From Photobacterium sp. Ph5 (GTDB taxonomy: Bacteria; Pseudomonadota; Gammaproteobacteria; Enterobacterales; Vibrionaceae), in NCBI RefSeq assembly GCF_022129445.1, contig NZ_JADQAQ010000004.1, forward strand, positions 85,946-149,945: a DNA stretch of 64,000 nt, read 5' to 3'. The notes under the pieces are model-generated. The model saw nothing but the letters and a program-made list of their open reading frames with translations, searched no databases and was not told where the DNA came from. Position numbers and translations under genes: made by a program. This document shows positions 26,897 to 35,245 of this stretch, one piece after another. Each line of letters begins with the position of its first letter. The first letter of the stretch is position 1.

Positions 26897-27523
26897 TTAT
26901 TTTTTGCTTTTAAGATAGGTAATTGTATTAGCCATATCTTGTAAGCTATCGTGAGCACTTGTGTTAACAAGGTATTTGCCATTGATCAGGAATGCAGGTA
27001 CTGATTGTAATGCGGCATTTCGGACGATATCTTCAGATTGCTGGAATAGCTTAAAGATTTCAGCTTGCTGTTCTTTTGTTAGTTCATAAGGGCTTTTTAA
27101 GCCGTTATCATGGAAGATTTTTGCTAATGCAGTTTTTCGTTGTGCATCAGTCATATCTTTTGGTGAGTCTTGAACAAATGCAAATAATGCTTCTTTTAGT
27201 TTATGGCTAGGTTTGTTATCCGTTTGAACCATGGCTGCGTAGAAAATAAATGCTGCTTTTTGAGCACTTTCATTGAAAATTACGTGTACTTGATTAACGT
27301 CTTTGGTGTCTGTTAATTTTTTAATCTCAGGCAGCATACTTTCCATATTTCGGCAGTGCCCGCAAGACAGTGAGAAAATTTCTGTAACAGCAGGCATGTT
27401 TGGCATAGGCGTTGGAATCACTGAATACTTATCACCTTCTTGGGGCGTTTTAGAATCAGAACATGCTGTTAATGTTAGTGCAGCTAATAGTACAACGAAG
27501 AAAGATTGGTAAATACGTTTCAT
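26897..27523 (-). CDS. DsbA-family thiol-disulfide oxidoreductase, predicted lipoprotein
   Basis: This 208-residue periplasmic protein has a signal ending in the lipobox LTAC (Cys21) and a thioredoxin fold with a helical insertion. The active site is Cys54-Gly-His-Cys57 in SLSCGHCRNM. The cis-proline loop is SVPAFLINGKYLV. These features fit a DsbA-like oxidase or disulfide exchanger that is membrane-attached rather than free in the periplasm. The CxxC dipeptide GH differs from the PH of classical DsbA. It is divergent from yegD. Its electron partner is not visible here. Confidence 0.85.
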   Translation of the reverse strand: MKRIYQSFFVVLLAALTLTACSDSKTPQEGDKYSVIPTPMPNMPAVTEIFSLSCGHCRNMESMLPEIKKLTDTKDVNQVHVIFNESAQKAAFIFYAAMVQTDNKPSHKLKEALFAFVQDSPKDMTDAQRKTALAKIFHDNGLKSPYELTKEQQAEIFKLFQQSEDIVRNAALQSVPAFLINGKYLVNTSAHDSLQDMANTITYLKSKK

Positions 27524-27732
27524 TGTGTTCTTCTTTATAGAATTAAATAAAGAGTATTATGGCGATAAATATATAACATTGCATCGTAAAGTTACAAAAT
27601 GACACTATTTTATTGAATGGTAGCGTTATTTTACAGGTTGTGAAATGTAAATATATGGCTTGAAGAAGTCAGTGAAAAGCACTAATTGATGGGGTACTAT
27701 GGACGGCTTTATTATTGCTTTGAGTGCTTCAA

Positions 27733-29085
27733 ATGTTTATTGGATTTGATTATGGAACAGCGAATTGTTCTGTCGCAAGAATGGTAAATGGTAACCCTGA
27801 ACTGTTACCACTAGAACACAATAATCATTTTATTCCATCAACATTGTGTGCCCCTACACGAGAGGCGGTATCTGAGTACCTATACCGTTTTATGGGTATA
27901 TCCCCTACAGACAGTGTTGGTGAGCAAGTATTACGTCGTGCAATGGCAGTTAACCGTGAAGAAGATATCGAAATTTTCCGTGGTGATTTACAGTTTGGTG
28001 AAGCAGCACTGAATACGTATTTGTCTGATCCTGAAGAAGTGTATTACGTTAAATCTCCTAAATCTTTCCTTGGTGCAAACGGCTTACGTGACGCACAGAT
28101 CAGCTTTTTTGAAGATCTTGTTTGCGCCATGATGGCAAATATTAAACATAATGCAGAACAGCATCTTCAATCAGATATCACACAAACAGTAATTGGACGT
28201 CCGGTTAACTTTCAAGGTACGGGAGGGGAAGCCGCAAATATTCAGGCTGAAAAAATTCTTTCTCAAGCAGCAAAGCGTGCTGGATTTAAAGATATTTCTT
28301 TCCAATTTGAACCCGTAGCGGCAGGGCTAGAGTTTGAATCAACGTTAACTGAGAATAAAACAGTACTGGTAGTTGATATCGGTGGTGGTACAACTGACTG
28401 CTCTTTGCTAGAAATGGGACCGAAATGGATTAACTTGCTAGATAGAACCCAATCTCTGTTAGCTCATAGCGGGCAAAGAGTTGGGGGAAATGATCTGGAT
28501 ATTCACCTTGCATTTAAGCAACTTATGCCTGAATTTGGCTTAGGTAGTCAAACTACTCGTGGTATTGATATGCCATTTAATCAGTTCTGGAATCCTATTG
28601 CTATCAACAACGTTGCAGCGCAAACTGAGTTTTATTCTGATGCTAACTTACGCGCATTAGAAAAGCTCCGTTATGATGCGGCTGACCCTGATAAGCTCAA
28701 TCGCTTGATTCATGTTTATCATGAAACCTTGGGTTATCAGATTGTTCGTCGTGCAGAAGAAGCGAAAATTGCACTGTCGGAGCAAGATAAATACCGTGTT
28801 GATATGGCGATTATGAAAGATTTGTTTGCGGTTGATATTACCGCTAAACAATTTGCAGAAGCAATTGAAACTCCAACCGATAAAATGCGTGAGTTAGTGA
28901 TTGAGGCATTAGCGCAGGGGGGGATAACACCTGATATGGTGTTTATGACGGGGGGAACAGCACGCTCACCAATATTAAGGCAATGTATTGAACAGCAGTT
29001 GCCGAATATTCCTATTGTGAGTGGTAATTACTTTGGTTCAGTCACTGCGGGTCTAGCGCGTTGGGCTGAACGTTGCTACCGTTAG
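27733..29085 (+). CDS. yegD: Hsp70-family protein YegD
   Basis: YegD is an Hsp70-like ATPase that has the nucleotide-binding actin fold but little or no substrate-binding domain. The 450-residue protein equals the E. coli length and matches closely: MFIGFDYGTANCSVA, LCAPTREAVSEYLYR, VKSPKSFLGANGL, FEDLVCAMM, VVDIGGGTTDCSLLEMGP and FGSVTAGLARWAE. Phosphate-binding loops are intact. The start is ATG 27733; a GTG three codons earlier is less likely. The cellular role of YegD is unclear; it is one of three Hsp70-family genes in this window. Confidence 0.94.
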   Translation: MFIGFDYGTANCSVARMVNGNPELLPLEHNNHFIPSTLCAPTREAVSEYLYRFMGISPTDSVGEQVLRRAMAVNREEDIEIFRGDLQFGEAALNTYLSDPEEVYYVKSPKSFLGANGLRDAQISFFEDLVCAMMANIKHNAEQHLQSDITQTVIGRPVNFQGTGGEAANIQAEKILSQAAKRAGFKDISFQFEPVAAGLEFESTLTENKTVLVVDIGGGTTDCSLLEMGPKWINLLDRTQSLLAHSGQRVGGNDLDIHLAFKQLMPEFGLGSQTTRGIDMPFNQFWNPIAINNVAAQTEFYSDANLRALEKLRYDAADPDKLNRLIHVYHETLGYQIVRRAEEAKIALSEQDKYRVDMAIMKDLFAVDITAKQFAEAIETPTDKMRELVIEALAQGGITPDMVFMTGGTARSPILRQCIEQQLPNIPIVSGNYFGSVTAGLARWAERCYR

Positions 29086-29106
29086 TGATTTGAATCAGTA
29101 AGATGA

Positions 29107-29134
29107 TAAAAGGCCTATTGATAGGCCTTTTTTA
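29107..29134 (+). terminator. Intrinsic terminator of yegD
   Basis: A stem AAAGGCCTA / TAGGCCTTT with loop TTGA is followed by a T-run, 22 bases past the yegD stop, and lies between convergent genes. Confidence 0.9.
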
Positions 29135-29146
29135 TAGCTGAAATAG

Positions 29147-29455
29147 TTAAGCTGGTTTGGGTGCGTAGGCAGAGCACCATCCTTTAGCATTAACAAGCTT
29201 ACCAGGAAATATTTTACATGGACGCCATGCCGCGCTTGCATCACCTTCAATAAGCATACAGCTATTACAGTTGCTGTTACCCTTAGTGGATTCATTAACA
29301 TATTTTAGTGCTTTTGCCTGTGGATCATCGACAGACAAATGTGGAACTTCAGCCGCTTGAGCTGGTTTTACTAATAGTTTGTTTCCAACACTCAGACCTA
29401 TAATTCCACCAACAGTTAATTGTAAAAAGCGTCGACGTGAAGATTGATTTTTCAT
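29147..29455 (-). CDS. High-potential iron-sulfur protein (HiPIP), Tat-exported
   Basis: HiPIPs are small periplasmic one-electron carriers with a [4Fe-4S] cluster. From the start at 29455 the protein has 102 residues. A Tat signal SRRRFLQL with a hydrophobic stretch ends near PAQAA. The mature part carries four cysteines at 63, 66, 80 and 94 (CNSC, RPC, GWC) in the HiPIP pattern. AAGGA lies about eight bases before this ATG, so an upstream start at 29488 is not needed. No donor or acceptor gene is adjacent; it is convergent with yegD. Confidence 0.92.
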   Translation of the reverse strand: MKNQSSRRRFLQLTVGGIIGLSVGNKLLVKPAQAAEVPHLSVDDPQAKALKYVNESTKGNSNCNSCMLIEGDASAAWRPCKIFPGKLVNAKGWCSAYAPKPA

Positions 29456-29671
29456 TGCAATGTCCTTTTCTAAGCATATGAGTTTCAACTCATTTAACTT
29501 ATTAATTATTAAAGTAGGGGATAATCAATAAGTAATCTATGCATTATCTATCAATATAGACAAGCGATGGATAAAGCTGTTTATTTAATCTACTTATAGA
29601 TTAAATCAATATTACGTAGGTAATGTCAAAAAAGATGACTTTGTTATATGAAAAGTAAAGGAAGTGAGAAG

Positions 29672-29699
29672 AATGAGCCTTACAGTCGTAAGGCTCATT
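29672..29699 (-). terminator. Terminator of the riboswitch-controlled symporter
   Basis: A perfect 12-base stem AATGAGCCTTAC / GTAAGGCTCATT with a 4-base loop starts 12 bases past the stop at 29711. The following minus-strand tail is T-rich (ATTCTTCTC). Confidence 0.85.
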
Positions 29700-29710
29700 G
29701 GGGTACGATT

Positions 29711-31105
29711 TTATAACGCAGAAAGAGGTTGGCTATTTTCTTGCTTTAATGTACTGAAAAATGCCTGTGTTTCCGCAATGACCACGTGGCGTAATACAAC
29801 GAGACCAATTAGATTTGGAATGGCCATTAAACCATTTACGATATCAGCAATCACCCAAATCATATCTAATTGCATGAAGGCGCCGCCAGCAATAAGTACA
29901 AGGAAAAATAACTTATAAGGTAAAATTGCTTTCACGCCGAAAAGGTACGTAATACAACGTTCACCGTAGTAATTCCAACCTAAAATAGTCGTAAAGGCAA
30001 AGAACATTAAGCCAACAGAAACCATTAATGGGCCGTAGTAGCTTGAATGTAGGCCTTCTGCAAAAGCATGCGTTGTCATTGCTGCGCCTGCAAAATCAGA
30101 AGACCAAGCGCCAGTAACAATCAAAGTTAGACCTGTCATGGTACAAATGATCACAGTATCAAAGAAAGTACCCGTCATTGAGATCAAACCTTGACGAACA
30201 CAAGAGTCAGTTTGAGCTGCAGCGGCTGCAATAGGCGCACTACCTAAGCCTGATTCATTCGAGAACACACCACGCGCAATACCAGATTGAATAGCAAGCA
30301 TGATACCTGCACCGATAAAACCACCTGTAGCGGCATGGCCTGTGAACGCTGATTCAATCACTAAGCTAATAGCATGTGGAATCGCGTCAAAATTACTCGC
30401 TAATATACTGACACAAGCAACGATGTAAAAACCAGCCATGAGTGGAACAACAGTACTTGCAACACTTGAAATTGATTTGATACCACCAAGCGTTACAGTC
30501 GCAACCAAAACTGTTAAAATAACAACAGTGATTTCTTTCGGCACATTGAAAGAAAGTTGTGCTGCTTCAACTATGGCGTTTGCTTGCGGGAAAGTACCAA
30601 TACCAAAACATGCAACACCAACGGCAAAAAGCGCAAACAGTTTTGCAAGCCATTTACTACCAACACCTTTTTCGATGTAGTACATTGGGCCGCCCAAAAT
30701 CTGACCGTTACTATCCACTTCACGGTATTTTACCGCCAATAAACATTCGGCATATTTAGTAGCCATACCTAATACAGCAGCAAGCCACATCCAGAAAAGT
30801 GCGCCAGGACCACCAAGTTTAATTGCAGTGGCTACACCGACAATATTACCAGTACCAATGGTTGCAGAAAGGGCAGTACATAGTGCAGCGAAGCTAGAAA
30901 CATCACCTTCACCTTTACTATCAGCATCTTTTTTTCCACCAAATACATAGCGTAATGCTAGTGGTAGGTAGCGGATTTGAATAAAACCAAGACGGATGGT
31001 TAAGTACAAACCGGTACCGACTAATAAGATCAGTAATGGTGGCCCCCAAACAAGGCTGTCAAAGGTTTTTAGAAAATTAAAAATTGTATCGTGTAGTGGA
31101 TTCAT
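29711..31105 (-). CDS. AGCS-family sodium:alanine/glycine symporter
   Basis: This 464-residue inner-membrane transporter brings in alanine or glycine with Na+. About eleven helices are visible, with AGCS landmarks GPPLLILLVGTGLYLTIRLGFIQIR-type N-terminus, ALSATIGTGNIVGVATAI, GGPGALFWMW, GGPMYYIEKG and the conserved GIARGVFSNESGLGSAPIA. The start at 31105 has a perfect AAAGGAGG ribosome site; a longer frame from 31126 is unlikely. A tandem glycine riboswitch precedes it, so glycine is the probable regulating signal and a likely substrate, as for the homologous V. cholerae locus. Confidence 0.94.
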   Translation of the reverse strand: MNPLHDTIFNFLKTFDSLVWGPPLLILLVGTGLYLTIRLGFIQIRYLPLALRYVFGGKKDADSKGEGDVSSFAALCTALSATIGTGNIVGVATAIKLGGPGALFWMWLAAVLGMATKYAECLLAVKYREVDSNGQILGGPMYYIEKGVGSKWLAKLFALFAVGVACFGIGTFPQANAIVEAAQLSFNVPKEITVVILTVLVATVTLGGIKSISSVASTVVPLMAGFYIVACVSILASNFDAIPHAISLVIESAFTGHAATGGFIGAGIMLAIQSGIARGVFSNESGLGSAPIAAAAAQTDSCVRQGLISMTGTFFDTVIICTMTGLTLIVTGAWSSDFAGAAMTTHAFAEGLHSSYYGPLMVSVGLMFFAFTTILGWNYYGERCITYLFGVKAILPYKLFFLVLIAGGAFMQLDMIWVIADIVNGLMAIPNLIGLVVLRHVVIAETQAFFSTLKQENSQPLSAL

Positions 31106-31109
31106 TATT

Positions 31110-31132
31110 CCTCCTTTAAACTTCAAAGGAAG
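31110..31132 (-). promoter_or_regulatory. Hairpin hiding the symporter ribosome site
   Basis: On the minus strand CTTCCTTT (plus 31125-31132) can pair over eight bases, one of them T-G, with AAAGGAGG (plus 31110-31117), the ribosome site. It is a plausible expression platform for the riboswitch just upstream: closed without glycine, open when both aptamers are filled. Confidence 0.55.
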
Positions 31133-31187
31133 AGATATAGAACAACATAAATGTTGGAAGCAGATAATATCTGGTTGTTGCTCTTAT

Positions 31188-31430
31188 CTCCTCTGTCCTT
31201 TTGCCTGAGAGTTTCACCCATATAGGGTTTGCTCCTTCGGCGCTCGATTTAACGAGTCTCTCCAGAGGCTCCTCCAACAACAGTCCATACCTATCGTAAA
31301 TACGACATGGTGCCTGAAAGATTTACGATTTAATTAGTTGAGGGGCTCAATTGATTAAAGCGCTTACTTCTTCGGCGGGCGTAAGATATACCGTATGGGT
31401 AATTTCTCTTGCCGCTCTCCTGCTGTCTTC
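31188..31430 (-). promoter_or_regulatory. Tandem glycine riboswitch
   Basis: Two glycine aptamers lie in series on the minus strand. The 3' aptamer (31188-31270) has CTGGAGAG, CGCCGAAGGAGCAA and CTCTCAGGCAAAAGGAC. The 5' aptamer (about 31278-31430) has CAGGAGAGC, CGCCGAAGAAGTAAGC and CTTTCAGGCACC, with a longer variable arm. Closing stems GGACAGAGG/CCTCT and CTGT/ACAG are visible. Glycine riboswitches are typically tandem and act as ON switches before glycine cleavage genes or AGCS symporters. Confidence 0.95.
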
Positions 31431-31567
31431 ATCGGAACTCATATTTCGGGTTGCAATGTTAGGGCAATGAAATGTGATTGTCAGCAAAAAAATTAAGCAA
31501 ACAGTGAAAAATAGTCTAAAAGTGAAAAAAATAAGCTGGTGCTGATAACTGAAATACGGTAGTGGAT

Positions 31568-31606
31568 AAAAAATAAGCTTACCTATAGGGGATAGTAAGC
31601 TTATTT
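31568..31606 (-). terminator. Intrinsic terminator of the GH18 gene
   Basis: A perfect 12-base stem AAATAAGCTTAC / GTAAGCTTATTT with a 12-base loop is followed on the minus strand by Ts, 36 bases past the stop at 31642. The gap from here to the riboswitch (31431-31567) holds the symporter promoter region and nothing else I can name. Confidence 0.85.
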
Positions 31607-31641
31607 GTATACGTATTTAGCTTGTGTGAACAAGATGATGC

Positions 31642-32967
31642 TTATTGTTTGAAGTTTTTGCTCAATAGTTTTATTAATTCATGATTGTTATCGGACGTAG
31701 CTTCCCAACCAAAAATCCCTCCGAGTTGATGTTTTTTTACATAATCAGCTTTTGCTTGTAATGAACGTTTGTCTTCAAAGCTAATATATTCATTCTTCTT
31801 TTGACTAAATAAAACCGCAGCTTCAGCTTTTTCGTCGTAATAGTATTGATAACCCATTTTTTTGTTGTTTATTAGATATTTCATAATATCTGAGTAGTTA
31901 AAGTAACCAGGGTCTGCAATATCTGAACCTTTATCCATCGTACCTTTACTATTTAATCCTTCGAGTTTATCAGCTGAGGCCTTATCAACACCTTTCCAGC
32001 CTCGACCATAAAAGGGACTACCAATAATGATTTTTTTGCTACTAACGCCCTGTTTCAATAAGGCATTTACTTGGTTATTTACTGACATACTATCAGGGGT
32101 CAGTAGGGTGCTGTATAAATTACTATGGTGACCAACCGTAGGACCCCAACTGCCTAAAAAATCAAAACTCATTAAGTATATTTGGTCGAGATCTTGTGAC
32201 ACTTTTTTCCAATCAATACCGGGTAATGTTTTAGGTGCGCCATTTACTGCTGCAGAAAGTTGATAGGTACGCTTATTTTTCACACCTAACGTATTTAACT
32301 GGGTACGAAGTTCATGAATTAATTTGCTATATGCAAGACGTTCGGCATCAACGTTATCTATGCCTAAACCTGATAATCCGTGTCCGCCAGGGTATTCCCA
32401 GTCAATTTGAATACCGTCGAAGAAATCATATTTTTGTATTAGTTTTATAGCGCTAGTAACAAATGTTTTTCTATATTCATCATTTAACGCCACCGTATGG
32501 AAAGGTTCAGATAATGTCCAGCCACCAAAGCTTGGCAGAATAGATAAATTAGGGTTTTCATCAGACAGTGCTTTTAGTTGGCCGAAGTTCCCACGATAAC
32601 TGACTTTGCTTGATGTTTTACCGTTGAGCTTTATTTGAAGCGCCGCGTAATCATCAAGCACGATTGCCGTACCAATCGGTTTATTCTTACATTGGGTTTT
32701 GATTATTTTTTTTATGTTATCGGGTGAAGAATCAACTGGCCCGCAAACAGCAAGAAAGGCATAAATAATATGCGTTAAATCATTAACTGGAAGCATACTG
32801 GCACTGTAAGGCGTTTTAGGGGTATATACTTTCCAATCAGGATAATAAGCCGCAATAACGGGGGATGAATGCTCTATTGAGTGGGCTGAAGCTTGATTAG
32901 AAAAAAAACAACCAATAAGAGTTGACATAATAACGGAAAGATAATTATTCCGTGAGAAATAACGCAT
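31642..32967 (-). CDS. Secreted GH18 chitinase-like protein
   Basis: Family 18 glycosidases cut chitin or related beta-1,4-GlcNAc polymers. From the start at 32967 (AGGG upstream) the protein has 441 residues with a signal peptide ending near NQASA. It is a single TIM barrel: VIAAYYPDW, LTHIIYAFL, SILPSFGGWTLSEPF, the catalytic FDGIQIDWEYPGG, QIYLMSFDFLGSWG and the C-terminal GGIFGWEATSDN. The catalytic acid Glu and the Asp two before it are kept, but the first Asp of the DxDxE triad is Gln (DGIQIDWE). There is no chitin-binding module. It is divergent from an AraC-type regulator. Confidence 0.9.
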   Translation of the reverse strand: MRYFSRNNYLSVIMSTLIGCFFSNQASAHSIEHSSPVIAAYYPDWKVYTPKTPYSASMLPVNDLTHIIYAFLAVCGPVDSSPDNIKKIIKTQCKNKPIGTAIVLDDYAALQIKLNGKTSSKVSYRGNFGQLKALSDENPNLSILPSFGGWTLSEPFHTVALNDEYRKTFVTSAIKLIQKYDFFDGIQIDWEYPGGHGLSGLGIDNVDAERLAYSKLIHELRTQLNTLGVKNKRTYQLSAAVNGAPKTLPGIDWKKVSQDLDQIYLMSFDFLGSWGPTVGHHSNLYSTLLTPDSMSVNNQVNALLKQGVSSKKIIIGSPFYGRGWKGVDKASADKLEGLNSKGTMDKGSDIADPGYFNYSDIMKYLINNKKMGYQYYYDEKAEAAVLFSQKKNEYISFEDKRSLQAKADYVKKHQLGGIFGWEATSDNNHELIKLLSKNFKQ

Positions 32968-33466
32968 TGATAGATCCCTAATCGCGAAACATAAATTAAT
33001 ATCAAACAAGTATACTATCGTTGTTTGTTTTTTATCAGTTATGTGAATTGTTATATATTATGATCATGATCACAAAGATTCACTAAAAGGCAAAATTAAT
33101 ATGTAAAAATTTGTATTAGAAATACGGTATTTGTTTTTTTTTTGCTACAAGTCATTTCCAGTTTTTTTATATTTAATTGTTATGTAAAAATATATTGAAA
33201 GAATCATTATGTTATAAGAACATCGCTATGGGTAATGATTATACGAATGTATTTATCAATATATTAGGATTAGAACATAATGTTTTTCTCGTAACTAATA
33301 ATTAAGATCATATAATGTGACTGGATAAATTAGTGTTTATGACCATTATTAGCCATATTAATAAGTATCAAATAATTAATATTTGATGAAATTATAAGCC
33401 ATGTTATTTTGTGATAAAGGATGATCATCAAAGAAACCTATTAAGAGATAACCAACAGGTGATGAT
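32968..33466. other. Intergenic region between the GH18 gene and the AraC-type gene
   Basis: This 499-base, extremely AT-rich region holds the divergent promoters. A CRP-like site lies at 33059-33074. I see no open frame of note, no strong terminator and no clear small RNA. Confidence 0.5.
33059..33074. promoter_or_regulatory. CRP-like binding site upstream of the GH18 gene
   Basis: TATGATCATGATCACA fits the CRP pattern TGTGA-N6-TCACA with one mismatch (TATGA for TGTGA). It lies about 92 bases before the GH18 start, a usual place for CRP activation. Catabolite control of chitin genes is known in Vibrionaceae; use of this site is inferred. Confidence 0.5.
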
Positions 33467-34168
33467 GTGATTTGGGTTAATTGTTGTCATAAAGAAAAGC
33501 ATACTAGTACCAAAGATATTCTATTGCAATATCATAATCTCGTAGATGTATCGCCCTTTGAAATACTATCAACAATGACGGGGTTTGAATTAATTTTTAT
33601 TGAGATACAAGATTCACAATCAAATGGTTTTAAATTGCTACGGACGATAAAACAACGTTTTCCCGATGTGAAAATTGTTATTGTTTATCATGATTTAGAT
33701 GCCGAATTAGCAGTGTCGGCTTTACGGGCTGGTGCTGAAGATATTTTATCAAGCAATGCAATCCGCCAGAAAGTAGATGCTTGCTTAACACGTTTACACA
33801 CTCATGATGATAATATGATAAATGTAGAAGATATTTCTCAACGAGAGTTATCGATCCTTCCAGCGTTAACAATAATTGATAAAGATATCAGTGCTCCTTT
33901 GCGAGAAGAAGAGTTAGCGAGTGCGTGCCAGTTTTCATCTACGTATTTTTCTCGTTTATTTCACAATATAATGGGGGTGACATTAAAGCAGTACATTATT
34001 AAAAAGCGGTTAGATTTAGCTTGTGGATTATTAAGTTCAGATCAAGAAAAAATATCAGCGGTTGCTTTATCTGCTGGATTTAAAGATGTGTCTTATTTTT
34101 CGAGAGTATTTAAAAAGCATATTGGTTGTTCTCCTGGTGAGTTTCGTGCCAGTCGTCAAAAAAAATGA
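33467..34168 (+). CDS. AraC-family regulator with degenerate receiver domain
   Basis: This 233-residue protein joins a receiver-like domain (about 1-115) to an AraC/XylS DNA-binding domain (about 135-233). The C-terminal part shows both helix-turn-helix units, LASACQFSSTYFSRLFHNIMG and VALSAGFKDVSYFSRVFKKH, and the closing GCSPGEFR. In the receiver the phosphoacceptor Asp appears as Glu46 (LIFIEIQDS), the N-terminal acidic pair is absent and the conserved Lys is missing (AGAEDILSSNA), so phosphorylation is unlikely. It starts at GTG with AGGTGA upstream. Its position divergent from the GH18 gene suggests that gene as a target. Confidence 0.82.
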   Translation: MIWVNCCHKEKHTSTKDILLQYHNLVDVSPFEILSTMTGFELIFIEIQDSQSNGFKLLRTIKQRFPDVKIVIVYHDLDAELAVSALRAGAEDILSSNAIRQKVDACLTRLHTHDDNMINVEDISQRELSILPALTIIDKDISAPLREEELASACQFSSTYFSRLFHNIMGVTLKQYIIKKRLDLACGLLSSDQEKISAVALSAGFKDVSYFSRVFKKHIGCSPGEFRASRQKK

Positions 34169-34255
34169 AATTTGTTGTAGTATATTTAATTAATAGTTGC
34201 CAATTGAACATCTTCATTGCAGAGTATTTTAACGTCACCGTTACTAATATTTACA

Positions 34256-35236
34256 ATGACAACATTTCATGACCTGTTGGGAACAACAGAACACTCGACA
34301 ACCAATGATATAAAAAAGCGTTATAAATTGTTATCTCATCGATTGCATCCTGATAAATCAGGTTCTGTTCTGCTAATGCAAATAGTTTCACATGCTTATC
34401 ATGAAGTATTGAGTGGTAATGGCAATAAGTATTGCGAATTAGCTGATGTTAGTCATAAACAATTATTATTTGCAAAAAAGTACGTACACAAATTAAAGCG
34501 CGACTTAGAGATCCAACAAATAAAAAATGTCGAATTAGAACAACAAGTTTTAGAATTAAGAAAAAAATTAAATTATCAGTCTGATGAGAATTATCGATTA
34601 ATAGAAACGCTAGAAAAAGAACAAAGAAAAATTCTCGTTAGTAATGCAATGCCATATAGAAATAATTCGACCCAAAAAAGACATCGAATAATTAAATACG
34701 GATTAGTTATATCTTCTATTGCATTGAATGTTGGATTAGCTGTTGCTGCAATAATACTTACAAAGTCTAATGTTGCTGATAGTGTAATTTCAAAGAGAGA
34801 AAATAGGTTGGTAGAGCCACCTGTAGTTCCACAAAAAGTCGTTGTTGAAGAGCTTATTCCACCTAAGCCAAAATTAACAACACATCAACCGTTAGAGCTA
34901 ACAAAATTAGTTGGAGAATGGACTGTATTCCAACCAATAGATCAGCCACCTTACATTGCAATACGTAATCAAACAGGTTCTTACATTGTTCAGCGCTGTG
35001 ATCTCAATTTTTATTATTATGCCAATATGACTCAGCAACGAACGTTATTACCCGCAAATTTGCGCTTTATACATCAGCAGCAGAATTTTGGGGTTTATAA
35101 CATTGCTTATGGAATAGGGTCAGAACGGGATCACTGGGTAAATAGTCAGAGTATTAAAATTAACAGAGAGTATTTTTCTAATACGTCTTTTTTAGATTCT
35201 AACAAAGAACTACAACAGTATTGTGGTAGAGGGTAG
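34256..35236 (+). CDS. Membrane-anchored J-domain protein
   Basis: The 326-residue protein starts with a J domain (about 1-58): TTFHDLLGTTEHSTTNDIKK, then the HPD motif at residues 31-33 (SHRLHPDKSG). A coiled coil follows (about 75-130, rich in Glu, Lys, Gln and Leu). Next come one membrane helix (about 147-170, LVISSIALNVGLAVAAIIL) and an unrecognised C-terminal domain of about 130 residues with three Cys, likely periplasmic. J domains stimulate Hsp70 ATPases, so the J part should face cytosolic Hsp70. The Met at 34256 is preferred because it precedes the J domain; the frame continues up to 34217. The ribosome site is poor. Confidence 0.82.
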   Translation: MTTFHDLLGTTEHSTTNDIKKRYKLLSHRLHPDKSGSVLLMQIVSHAYHEVLSGNGNKYCELADVSHKQLLFAKKYVHKLKRDLEIQQIKNVELEQQVLELRKKLNYQSDENYRLIETLEKEQRKILVSNAMPYRNNSTQKRHRIIKYGLVISSIALNVGLAVAAIILTKSNVADSVISKRENRLVEPPVVPQKVVVEELIPPKPKLTTHQPLELTKLVGEWTVFQPIDQPPYIAIRNQTGSYIVQRCDLNFYYYANMTQQRTLLPANLRFIHQQQNFGVYNIAYGIGSERDHWVNSQSIKINREYFSNTSFLDSNKELQQYCGRG

Positions 35237-35245
35237 CTTATAGAT

